A stretch of 11,430 nt of DNA from Podochytrium sp. JEL0797. Lineage: Eukaryota; Chytridiomycota; Chytridiomycetes; Chytridiales; Chytriomycetaceae. Under the pieces are notes generated by a model. That model searched no databases and had not been told where the DNA came from. It saw nothing but the letters and a program-made list of their open reading frames with translations. The position numbers and the translations under genes are program-made. The stretch is from the NCBI GenBank assembly GCA_027596195.1, contig JADGJG010000881.1, positions 1 to 11,430 on the forward strand, read 5' to 3'. Below are positions 1 through 9,079 of this stretch, piece by piece. Every line of letters starts with the position of its first letter. The first letter of the stretch is position 1.

Positions 1-15
1 CCTTTTTTATTTCAG

Positions 16-2659
16 GGCGACCAAGAATCTTTCCAAACCGCCCAATCATTGACGAATCAAAAGCTCTTTGATTTATCAAAATGTCTCGTCGAAAGCTTTG
101 GCCTTTCTGAGAGTGACGCTGAGGTCGCCGAGTCGATTCAGTTGGAGATTTTGGAATACTTTGACCCCTCGAACCACGCGATCGTCGCCAACAAGTTTTC
201 CGTTCTGTTCGAAGGTTGCAAGAGTCTTGTGGTAAAAATATCGATTTGGATTCTGCTTTTCGGTGTCATGTTGGTGTTCTGATTCCGTCGAACAGATCGA
301 CAACATGCGCGGCGAAGTCACTGCTTCGAACGATACCCAGCTCCAAGATGTCATTCGAGAAGGCCGTGCGCGAGAAGACGCATTGCGAGAGAAGGCGCAC
401 TCACTGGACGAAATCAGACTCATGTTGGAAGATTCAATTCAAAAGCTGACGGACGAGAGCATTGCCATGATTGAGAGACACGATACATTGAAGGTTGGTT
501 TTGTTGCCTTTTTTTGTACGCGGTGGTTTGAAATCTCATCCGCGTTTTGTATCCTCAGACCATCAACCAATCCCTATCCACAAGGTTGGAAACCTCGCTG
601 TCGGAGGACAAATTGCGCAAGTCCGAAATCGAGTCGTTGAAGCAGGATCTCGAGCTGCTCAAGACGGGTCAGGTAAATCCCAAACTTCCACAGAAACGCG
701 TAATTTTGGCTCTCAAAATTGATTTCTCATCGCTTGCGTTAGGAACGAGACGCCGACTCATCGTCCTTGCGGCTGAACCAGCTCCATGCTTCATTGAAAT
801 CCTTGATCCAAACTTTCTCGGCCGAGTTGGGTCTTCCCAGCGAAACTATGGAATTGTGCGAGAGCGTTTTCGATTCAGCTGCGACGTTCGAGCCGGAGTA
901 CGATTGGAAAAGCTTTCCTTTGGTGCAGGCTATGCATGATATGAGAGACCAGCAGGTGTGTATGTGTGTGTGTATGTTGTGTTGTGTGATTCCGCGTTTC
1001 TCAACCCGCGGACTTCCAAAATAGAAATCTACGATTGGAGACGAGCTCAAAGCATCCTTTGATCGCGAGAAGCAGAGCCTTTTGGACAAGATGGATGCTC
1101 AGACCGAGGTCCTGGAGAAATTGCAACGAGATCTCCAGATGACGGAAACTTCGATTCATTTTACGCAACGAGACAAGGAGCGGTTCCAACAGAATCTCGA
1201 GGAAACGCAGGTATATTTTTTGCCTGCTTCGTTTTCCTCCCCATTCCTTCCTCCCGATTATCTCACATCACCTCCCTCCAGGCCCGCGCCGACACTCTCG
1301 AAAGCGAACTTTCGGAAGCCAAAAAAATCTCCACGGCCGCCGACCGCAAGTCCAAAAAGCTCCAAACGAGCCTCAAAGACCTCGAAGCGCAACACACGCA
1401 AACCCTCAACGCCCACTCCCAACTCGAACGCGACTTCCAATCCCTCCTCCAACAACTCGAAACGTACCGCGAGGACCTCGACCACGCCAAAAACTCGCAA
1501 GGCGCCATGATGATGGACGAGGCCATTTTTGCCAAGTTGCAAAAGGAGGTGCAGCAGAAGGACGAGCGACTCGCGCAGTTTGACGCCGAATACCGTAAGG
1601 TCCACGCCGCGTATCAAGGAGAGCAATCTTGCGTGCGCGAACTGCACGGCAAACTCGCGTCAATGGAGTTGGAAAAGTCCCACGCGTGTCAAGAGAGTGA
1701 GAACATTCAGGAACGCGTGAACGAGTTGGAGCAGGAGATTGAGGACATGCGGTTGCAGGAAGAAGCGTTGATGTCTCGGCTGTCCATTTTCGAGAGTCAA
1801 TCGATGGACGGGGGTGGTGGTGACGTTGGGGGCAACACGCTGTTGAGTGAAGTCGATGACCGACGCATCAAGAGTGAGCGAAAGTTTGCCGAGATGCTCA
1901 ACAACCAACGCAAGATGCATAAGGAGATTCAGCAGCTCAAGAAGGAGAAGAAGGAGCTCAAGAATCAGCTGTCGTTGATGGATTCGGCGTCCAACGGTCT
2001 CTCGGAGGAACAGCTGAAGGAACAACTGCACGCCATGTCGAGCATCATCTCTGGCTTCAAGCAACGCGCTGCGGAGTCGTCAATATCGGCTGGCCCCGGG
2101 GACGAGCTGGATGCGGAGACGTACGATTTGGTCAAGTTGGAGTTGCACGAAAAGATTCTGGAGAACGAGGTGTTGCGCAGCGAGAACCGCAGCCTTCGAA
2201 TCATTTCGCTCAACGAGATGAGTAAGGTCCGGACGGCCGAGTATTCTCTCAGTCGACACGACAAGAAAGTGCAGCAGGCTGAATCTGCAATCTCGATTTT
2301 GAAGGACAAGCTGGTTGCAAAATCCGCGAGCTTTGTTTCTGTGGATGAGGACGTGGAGATGGAATGTGTGGATGACGAGGAGGAGATTGAAAACGCGAAG
2401 CCCGTGGAAGAAAAGGTTTGTTTGTTGTTGATTCCGCCACTTGTTCCATGTCGCTGATTATTCGTCGTCGCAGGAACACAAGCCGCGACTTGACATGACG
2501 TTGCCGCCTCCTGTCCAGCTGCAGACGCAGGTCCACCAAGCCGAAGCCCGCCAACCAAATATCCCCACTCGACGCGAAAAGGCGGCGCAAAAGTTCAAGC
2601 AAGTCAGCGTGAAGAACGAAGAAGCAAAAGACGCAGCGAGTGAATGCAACCAGCAGTGA
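16..2659 (+). CDS. Large coiled-coil protein, C-terminal part (5' end outside window)
   Basis: I do not recognise the family. Exons are read as 16-231, 296-493, 559-672, 743-955, 1025-1210, 1282-2415 and 2474-2659, giving 748 residues ending at TGA 2657-2659. The window opens in an intron ending TTTCAG (11-15), and no start codon lies in the first exon. Every junction is GT-AG and keeps frame in phase 0. The protein is dominated by Glu/Lys/Gln/Leu heptad-like coiled coil, best seen across 1282-2400, with an acidic stretch near 2340-2400 (DEDVEMECVDDEEEIE) and a basic, Pro-containing tail ending ECNQQ. Two more globular segments, in exons 16-231 and 743-955, resemble each other. No motor, ATPase or SMC head is visible, so a filament, cytoskeletal-adaptor or kinesin-stalk role is only a guess. 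The donor of the first exon is the least certain junction, with GTAAAA at 232 chosen because it restores frame. Confidence 0.8.
956..988 (+). repeat. TG-rich microsatellite at an intron donor
   Basis: The intron 956-1024 of the coiled-coil gene begins inside an imperfect TG/TATG repeat, so several consecutive GT dinucleotides follow the exon end CAGCAG. The first GT (956) keeps the frame. Confidence 0.7.
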
Positions 2660-2685
2660 TTATTGAATAAGAAGCATATGTAATT

Positions 2686-2691
2686 TTTATT
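2686..2691 (-). terminator. Poly(A) signal of OLA1
   Basis: TTTATT on the + strand reads AATAAA on the minus strand, 4 nt beyond the OLA1 stop codon (2696-2698). Cleavage 10-30 nt downstream would fall within or next to the last codons of the convergent coiled-coil gene. Confidence 0.5.
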
Positions 2692-2695
2692 TAAT

Positions 2696-4253
2696 TTACT
2701 TCTTCTTTTCCGTGATGGTTCCAATTTGGAAGTACACAATGTCTCCATCCTTGACAACGTACTGCTTGCCTTCAATCTTGTACTTTCCGGCAGCCTTGAT
2801 GGGAGCCATACTCTTCTGACCACCGCAGTGCTCCTTGAAGTCCTCGAAAGCAGCCACTTCAGCCTTGATGAAACCCTTTCCGAAATCGGTGTGGATCACA
2901 GACGCAGCCTCAGGAGCCAATGCACCACCGTAAACGGTCCAAGCACGCACCTCCTTGTCACCAGCGGTAAAGAAGTTGACCAAGTTGAGCTGGCTGTATC
3001 CCGTCGTGATAATCTTGGGCAACGCCGAAGACACACCCTCCCCAGCCTCCTTCAAATAAGCCTCCTTGTCCTCCGCCTGATCATACCCTTGCTCAAAGTC
3101 AATCGAGAAGGGGATCAAAACACCTCCACCGTGACTCTGGATCCACGCGTGGATCTTGGCCAACCACTTGTTCTTCTTGCGGAGGTAATCGGCCTTGGTC
3201 ATGTTGGCAAGGTAGACGATGGGCTTGGTCGTGATGAAGCGCGCCTTTTCGTTGATCATTTCAATCTCGGGAGTGCTCCAGTCTCCGGAACGGATGGGAA
3301 TGTTCTTTTCGAGCATTTCCTTGGCCTTTTCGGTCATGCCGAGGAAGGTGGGGGAAAGCTTGAATTTACCACCACTCTTCTTGACAGCGGTCTCCTCAGC
3401 TGTTGGGGTAATAAAATGTCAGTGTCTGGCATGAGAACGAGAGGAACGAAGGGGGAGAAGCAGAAAAACTCACCAGCGACAACCTTCTTGAGAATATCCA
3501 AATCCTTCAAACACAACTCTCCCTGGATCGTCTCCAAGTCTCTGATGGGGTCAATCGAGTCATCAACGTGGATCACATCGCTGTCCTCGAAAATACGAAT
3601 ACAGTGGTAGATTCCATCGACGGCCTAGACAAACGGAATGTTAGTTAGTGCGCGCAGTTTCCGAATCGCCCAGGCAAGCACCATCGGTTACCTGAATGTG
3701 GGACAAGAAAGCGTTTCCAAGACCAGCACCCTCAGACGCTCCCTTGATCAACCCGGCAATGTCGGTGACCATCAAATAAGCAGGCTGAGTCGAAGGAGGC
3801 TTCCAGAGGTCGCAGAGGAACTCGTAACGAGCATCCGGGACGGCACATCTAGCCTCGTTGGGGTCGATGGTCTAGACGAATAAGGAGAATCGCAATCAGC
3901 AACAGGCCCAGGAAGGGGTATTCGATCAATGCAATACATACACAGAAGGGGAAGTTGGCGGCATCAACTACGGAAAGAGGGGGGGAGGCAATTTAACATC
4001 GTGGATAAACAACATAACGTGAATTCTTCCACTCACCGTTCTGGTTCGTCAACAGGTTGAACAAGGACGATTTTCCAACGTTGGGAAGACCGACAACACC
4101 CATTCGCAAGTTGGCCTTGACACGTCCTGTGGAAGTTGTTAAAAACAAGGATCGGGCCCAATTGGCTTGTGCTCCCCGCACCCCGTCCGCACACTTACCG
4201 AATTTGGCAACGTTCTCCTCCTCCTTGGTCTTCAAGTTCTTCTTTGGTGGCAT
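2696..4253 (-). CDS. OLA1: Obg-like ATPase 1 (YchF/OLA1 family), complete
   Basis: A cytosolic TRAFAC-class P-loop NTPase that in known members prefers ATP, associates with ribosomes and affects translation and stress responses. Exons in transcript order are 4199-4253, 4037-4126, 3942-3967, 3692-3871, 3474-3624 and 2696-3399, total 1206 nt, 401 aa (human protein 396 aa). All junctions are GT-AG and the frame is continuous. It starts MPPKK, as human and yeast OLA1 do. Visible motifs are the P-loop GLPNVGKSS (residues 31-39), [12 protein letters not shown] after it, the G3 motif DIAGLIKG (94-101), [23 protein letters not shown], and a C-terminal TGS-like region with FFTAG, EVRAWTV, IHTDF, AAGKY and DGDI. 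The G4 position reads NMTK where human has NLSE. The third coding exon is only 26 nt. It converges on the coiled-coil gene, with 36 nt between stop codons. Confidence 0.97.
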
Positions 4254-4413
4254 CTGAATGGAGGAATGAGTGAGGAATGCTCAAAGGTGGCGGGCGAAAA
4301 AAACACACATTGGGTTTCGAAAAAAAAAAAAAACTTGAGTCCGCCTTGCTGAGGTCTGCCGTTTTCCCCCCGTTCTGTGAACAAAACCTTTATTCCAAAC
4401 CGCCGAAAACCCC
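4254..4413. other. OLA1-NOC4 intergenic spacer with A-tract
   Basis: This 160-nt spacer separates two genes on the same (minus) strand, so it must hold the OLA1 promoter and the NOC4 3' end. It contains a long A run on the + strand from about 4321 (a T run in the minus-strand transcripts). No conserved promoter element is recognisable apart from the NOC4 poly(A) signal. Confidence 0.5.
4389..4394 (-). terminator. Poly(A) signal of NOC4
   Basis: TTTATT on the + strand reads AATAAA on the minus strand, 19 nt past the NOC4 stop (4414-4416), a normal position for a poly(A) hexamer. Confidence 0.55.
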
Positions 4414-6391
4414 TCAGAAAGAAATAACACCCTCAAAAAACTTTTCCCCGCGAACTTCTCTCGTCACAGGCTGCATCGCAATCTCCTCCGACACCTCCTT
4501 CTTGCTCTCCAAATCAAACAACCCGTCGTAACTGAGGTCCAAAAAGTCTTCAATCTCATACGTCGGCTTGGTCAGGGCTTCCGAAAACACACTCGCGAGC
4601 GCAGACACGGACGGGAGGTAGTGTTGTGTCATGGTTTGGAGTTCCCAGAGGGAGCTTTCGAGCGCTCGGCATTTGGCTGGGTCGTTTTCTGACATGATGA
4701 AGCAATCGGCTGTTGTTTTTTTGTGGGCGAGTAAGTCATGGGTGTGGTCGGGGGAAAGAAAGGGGACATGGCAAAAACTCACTCGTCTCGTTGGTCACGT
4801 CCTCCACGTCGAAGCGGTGGATTGTGGTAATGACGGCAGGATGTCTCTTGAGGAGGTTGTAGATGAATGGAATGACAATGATGATGGCACTAGGGGCAGC
4901 GACCAGTGCGTGTCTGGACAACCGTTTCGCGAACGCGGCGATGAGGTAAGATGGCAGGTAGTTGGATGACAGGAAAAGCTCAAGAAGACGGAAGAAACGC
5001 GAACGGTATTTCACAGACAGGAGGTCGGCGTCAATGAGGGTGTAGAGCTTGGTGTAGAACTCGGGGTAATCGCTAAAAGAACAGCACACAGTTCAATAAA
5101 AGTGCAATCAAATTCGGCAGTCAAAAGAAACTCACAGGTTGTGCTCTTGGATCAACGTGAACAATCCGTTCAAGGCCAATAAACTGATGGCTCCGCCTTT
5201 TGGAAACGAAAGCTGTTAGAACCAAAACAGGAATCGCTGGCACAACCACATCTTGATACGAACCAGCATTGTACGAATCCGTCAAAAAATCAATCAGCAT
5301 AGCCGGATTATTCAACTGAGGAATGATGGTCTTGTGCACGACCAACAGAATCTTCTTGTAAATGTCGAGCGACATTGAAATCTTCAAATACGCCAACCAT
5401 GCGTCCGTGCAAGCCTTCTTTTGGTCCGACTTTCTTTGTGGTGGTGCGAGTTTGGCATCCTCCTCCTCCTCGTCTTCGTCAAATTCGTCGTCGTCCTCGT
5501 CTTTGGGAGCGATTTTCCTCTTCTTTGACGCAGCCGACTTTTTCGACGCTCCTCCAAACGACACCCAGTTGTCACCAGTAAGACCCTCGACTGGGTACAG
5601 CTGCGACATGATATCAAAGACAAGAGAAGCATTGACTTGGGTGGGGAAGGTTTTGGACACCTTCCTGTGAAGTGAAACAAACGGGTTGGCGTCAGCGGGT
5701 GGAATACCGACACAGAACAAACACGTACTCCAAGTTTCTGTAAAAGTACAGCTTCAAGTCATCCCAGGTGTTGAGCAGGTCGACGACATGTTCGATCAAA
5801 TCGGCAGTGGGCACTTTGGTGGAATCCAGGCAGCACAAGGCCTTCACAAGCTTGATCAAGGACGAGTTTTCAAAGACCCACATTTCCTTGTCCTTCTGAG
5901 AAGCAGCCGAGTTGATGGTCTCGGATTGCACAATCTTCAAGATGCAATCGACGCCAAAAGTCTGCAGGAATACGTGTTAACTGGGCTGATTCTTTGACAG
6001 TAGGGTAAATACCTGCAGGGACGGCTCGTCTTGTGCAAGCAGATCCATCAGACGTTCGACGCAGACATCGAGGTGGTCTCGGAGCCAGGCCACGATCTTA
6101 CGCTCGGCATCCGACATTCCCTTTGCGTATCGGATGTCGCCGCGTTCGAGAAGCTTGCAGAACACGTGTGTTGCGGCTGCGGAGGCGCCGTGGACGGTTG
6201 ATGTCTTTGCCTAGAAAGGAATATGAGTTCTCTAGGAGCGTCTCGAGGCGTCTCTAGGAATCCAGTGGTACCTTTCCGTCCAGAGCCATCAGGTCCAACA
6301 ACGTGGCAATGCCTGGAAGCCCCGTCTTCGAAGCCAGGGCTGCCTTGGCGATGGTCGCCACGTCTTTGGCTGCCTTGGATGATGAAGACAT
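4414..6391 (-). CDS. NOC4: Nucleolar complex protein 4 (NOC4/NOC4L), complete
   Basis: A nucleolar small-subunit ribosome assembly factor of the CBF/NOC family. In yeast Noc4 pairs with Nop14 in the maturation and export of 40S precursors. Exons in order are 6272-6391, 6013-6210, 5729-5961, 5264-5664, 5136-5196, 4783-5072 and 4414-4709, total 1599 nt, 532 aa (human about 516, yeast 552). The N-terminal half is helical. Residues 225-253 hold a basic patch with KKRK followed by an acidic run of Asp/Glu, fitting a nucleolar protein. The CBF domain follows, with FLTDSYNAGGAISLLALNG, LDYPEFYTKLYTLID, KYRSRFF, YLIAAFAKRLSR and FIYNLLKRHP, then the family's C-terminal DPAKCRALESSLWELQ. The acceptor at 5197-5199 (AAAAG) was chosen over the upstream TAACAG because only it keeps frame and gives the conserved AGGAIS join. 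Confidence 0.96.
6229..6259. repeat. Short nested direct repeats in first NOC4 intron
   Basis: TCTCTAGGA occurs at 6229-6237 and 6251-6259, and GCGTCTC at 6238-6244 and 6248-6254. Together they fill about half of the 61-nt intron 6211-6271. Probably a local slippage product. Confidence 0.6.
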
Positions 6392-6752
6392 GTTTTGAGA
6401 AAAAAAACAAAAAAAACAATGTTTGCGTAAGTTCTGCTTCTGTGCCTACGAATCCACCCTCCGCTAACTGCTCTGTTCCTTCTATCTCCCTGCCATTCCA
6501 CAATTCCATCCCTTATCCTCAATGCTATCGTGTCCTTCTCTCTCTGTCCGACCCAACCCGCCCTTCTGATCCCACAACCACACCCTGCACATATCCATTA
6601 CCACCACTGATGCCCACCCATGCGTCCCACCTTGATCCCTTCCGAATGAATCTACCCCTCTCATACTTCCGAATCTGCCATCGATCCATTCATCTCGAAT
6701 ACCTCCTCACTTCGAAAAAAAACCGCAAATCTCCATCCCGCACCCACCTCAG
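6392..6752. promoter_or_regulatory. Probable divergent promoter region (NOC4 / mL50)
   Basis: NOC4 begins at 6391 on the minus strand and the mL50 gene is downstream on the + strand. 6392-6418 is almost pure A/C on the + strand. 6433-6749 is pyrimidine-rich with CTCTCTCTGTCC and repeated CCC/ATCC motifs. If the mL50 start at 6419 is right, most of this stretch is its first intron (6427-6752), and the NOC4 promoter lies inside it. If translation starts later (6609 or 6645), it is an ordinary shared intergenic promoter. No TATA box is evident. Confidence 0.45.
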
Positions 6753-7243
6753 CCGTCAGATTCTCCGCTCTTCCGCCAAACGCTTCACAACAGCTGCCAC
6801 CTCAGCTGCCCCTCCTGCCACTCCATCCCCCATTGTCGACCCCTCCGCAGTCGCCCAGATCGTGTCGTCCGTGGCCCAGCGCCACGGTCTGCAGGAGTCC
6901 ACCGCCGCATTCCCCTCCCTCTCTATCAAATTCAAGGTGAACAATTACAGCTCTGCTCCCATTCCAACCCATTCTAACGCTGCCCCATTCGAACCCCCCC
7001 AAAAAGGTCGTGACCGAATCCATCAGCGAATGCAACGCAAAGCTGTTTGGAAACGTGGAACTGAACCAAATCAAAACCCCATCGGACCTCGCGTGCGTCT
7101 TGTCGTCAACCGGATTCGCGGCCCCAAAATCCTTGCTCGAACAGAGCTACAACGCCTTCAACAAAAAGGACACGGTCGAGGAATTGTTTATCCAGATGGA
7201 AGCCCAGGGCACGAGACCCGCAAACTTGTACTTCCAGAAATAA
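6419..7243 (+). CDS. MRPL50: Probable mitochondrial large-subunit ribosomal protein mL50
   Basis: Exons are read as 6419-6426, 6753-6936 and 7007-7243, giving 142 aa (human mL50 158 aa). The first exon, ATGTTTGC followed by GTAAGT, is inferred. Spliced to 6753 it yields MFARQILRSSAKRFTTAATS, a textbook mitochondrial presequence: Arg/Lys/Ser-rich and free of acidic residues. The body has a Pro/Ala linker, then LSIKFKVVTESISECNAKLF-GNVELNQIKTPSDLACVLS. This resembles the mL50 core pattern (LKFK, then NSxLHxIxTVxDVLxF). Assignment rests on this motif pattern and the targeting signal, so it is moderate. Alternative in-frame starts are ATG 6609 and 6645, which would read through the intron and give an untypical N-terminus. 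The stop is 7241-7243. The gene runs head-to-head with NOC4 and converges on CPOX. Confidence 0.6.
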
Positions 7244-7244
7244 A
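7239..7244 (+). terminator. Poly(A) signal overlapping the mL50 stop codon
   Basis: AATAAA spans the last two bases of the final Lys codon, the TAA stop (7241-7243) and one further base. No other AATAAA occurs in the 35-nt gap before the CPOX stop. Confidence 0.4.
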
Positions 7245-7278
7245 GAGAGAGCAGGCACAATATATTCCATTCACTTCT

Positions 7279-9079
7279 TCAAACCCACGCCTTTGGAGTC
7301 TTCAAAACCTCCACCATCTCCGCCTCACGCGACCCCTCCACAGGCGCATGCATGTACTGCCATCTCGCAGTCAACGGCATGCTGCACAAGATGCTCTCGA
7401 TTCTGGCTCCGGGGGTAGCAAGGCCAAACTTGGTGCCACGGTCGTGAATGAGGTTGAACTCAACGTATCGTCCGCGACGCAATTGCTGCCAGTTTTTCAT
7501 TTCGGGGGTGAATTCCATGTTCCAGCGACGCTGCATGATGGGCACGTATTGGTCAGTGAAGCTGAGTCCGCATTCCTGGACAAATTTGAAGATTTCGTTG
7601 GGGTTGCCGCTTTCCTAGTTTCGTTGTCGAACACCGTTAGAGGCCACGTTACGCAGCGAAATGGGGGTCAATTCTCACCAGATCGTCAAAGAAGATTCCG
7701 CCGATTCCACGCGTCTCGTTTCTGTGGGGAAGGTAAAAGTACTTGTCGCACCACTCCTTGAACTTGGGGTAGTAATCCGTGTTGTGGTGGTCGCAAGCAT
7801 CCTTGATGACTTTGTGGAAGTGCGTGGCATCTTCCTCGTACAAGTAAACGGGCGTCTACGCGAGAACCAGCAGAGTCAGCAAAAGCAAAACGAAAAAACG
7901 AAACCACCACGTACCAAATCACAACCGCCTCCGAACCAGGCAGCAGCAGGCTTGGTTTCACCTTCCTTCACGAGTTCAAAGTATCTGTAGTTCAAGTGTG
8001 CCGTCTGTTTTTTTTGGGGGGGGGAGTGAGTGCGTGGGTCAGAACAGGGTTCGAAGATATATACAACTCGATATACAACTCGGGCGCAATGTGACATCAC
8101 AGAAAGGTGCGAAACTTACAGGAGCATGCGGGTTGTGGGGGTGCAGAACCATGCTGCAACCAGCCGCAAACATGTTGTATTTTTCAGTCTCTTCCAACAC
8201 GCCCTCGGCCTTGCGAGCGCGCATTTCCTTGATCAATCTGGGGCTCGCAGGACCGTGCTGAAGAAAGAGAAAGGATGGGTTAGATATTCAAACAAAGAGA
8301 CGGTTGTGACCCGTGCGCAAAAAGTAGAATATTGAAAACGCGAAAGGCACGTGTTTACTCACCACAACAGAGACCAACACTCCCGCCTTCTCAAACACGT
8401 TTCCCTCCTGCAAGACGCAAGAAAGTCCCTCTCCACCCTCAGCTCTAACCCACTCGTCGCGAATAAACAGACGCGGGGCAACACCCTTCTCCTTGGCAGC
8501 CTGGTTGGGAGTTTTTGATTGATCATGGTCAACACATCTTAATGGAGACCCCAACAACCAGTGCTTACCTCAATCTCGAGATCATCGAGAGCATCGACAA
8601 TCTTGCTCTGCATCTTCCTCACAAACACGGCCATTCTGTCGCGCATGGGCTTGTCCTCGTCGATTTCAGAACCCGCCGAAACCGATACCGCACCAGCCGC
8701 CTCGCTGCCCTTGGGAGCATCAAACGACTTTGTGTACTTGGCAAACTTGTCCTCAACCGTCTAGACGAAAACGAAGAGAAAACATGAGCACTGCACAAGC
8801 CGGAAAAACCAAACCCAAACAAACGCACCAGTTCCTTCACTTCCGCCTGCTTCGATCCCTTCATGAGATACGCTACCGCAAGCACGGCTCCGCCGCCGAG
8901 GGCGTAGTTCTGCCATCCCGCGGGGAGGTTCTTGGGGTCGAAGGCACTTGGGCCGGTCGAGTACGCGCGTGCTGGTGGGCACAAGAGAAGTAAGTTAGCC
9001 GGGCACGGAATCGCATGGATTGCTGCGTACCTTTGGGAATGCGCTTGGCAGCTTGGAGAAAGCCCCGGGTGACTGTCAT
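7279..9079 (-). CDS. CPOX: Coproporphyrinogen III oxidase, oxygen-dependent, mitochondrial
   Basis: Catalyses oxidative decarboxylation of coproporphyrinogen III to protoporphyrinogen IX in heme synthesis, using O2. Exons in order are 9031-9079, 8829-8971, 8569-8760, 8363-8500, 8120-8257, 7915-8004, 7679-7855 and 7279-7614, total 1263 nt, 420 aa (human 454). All junctions are GT-AG and in frame. The HemF signature at residues 283-307 fits the known pattern: KEWC, then [12 protein letters not shown] and IGGIFFD. Also present are [15 protein letters not shown] (His218 region), [18 protein letters not shown] and DRGTKFGL. The N-terminus [19 protein letters not shown] with following YSTG is a mitochondrial presequence. 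[16 protein letters not shown] (about 38-53) is a likely inner-membrane anchor, so the catalytic domain probably faces the intermembrane space. The usual GGGG before the SCVLQ motif reads GGEG. The start at 9079 gives the presequence; ATGs further upstream are out of frame. Confidence 0.97.
8059..8082. repeat. 12-bp perfect tandem duplication in a CPOX intron
   Basis: ATATACAACTCG is repeated twice head to tail in the intron 8005-8119, which at 115 nt is the longest intron in this gene. Confidence 0.85.

Noticed and set aside
49..282. Small gene starting at TTG 49
   Set aside because: The frame is open upstream to a splice acceptor at 15, so this is an internal exon running to the donor at 232.
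1258..1647. 129-codon minus-strand frame
   Set aside because: Leu/Val-rich antisense shadow of the coiled-coil exon.
2726..3610. 294-codon + strand open frame
   Set aside because: It lies antisense to the unmistakable OLA1 exons and has no recognisable domain.
6609..6752. ATG 6609 or 6645 as the mL50 start
   Set aside because: It would give a long untypical N-terminus. The spliced 6419 start gives a clean presequence. Kept as the main alternative.
6223..7761. 512-codon open frame on the + strand
   Set aside because: It crosses antisense NOC4, an intron, one true mL50 exon and antisense CPOX. Only its 6753-6936 part matches a real protein, and CPOX on the other strand is certain.
8041..8060. 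GGTTCGAAG as a tRNA T-loop
   Set aside because: No matching D- or anticodon arm surrounds it, and it lies within a CPOX intron.
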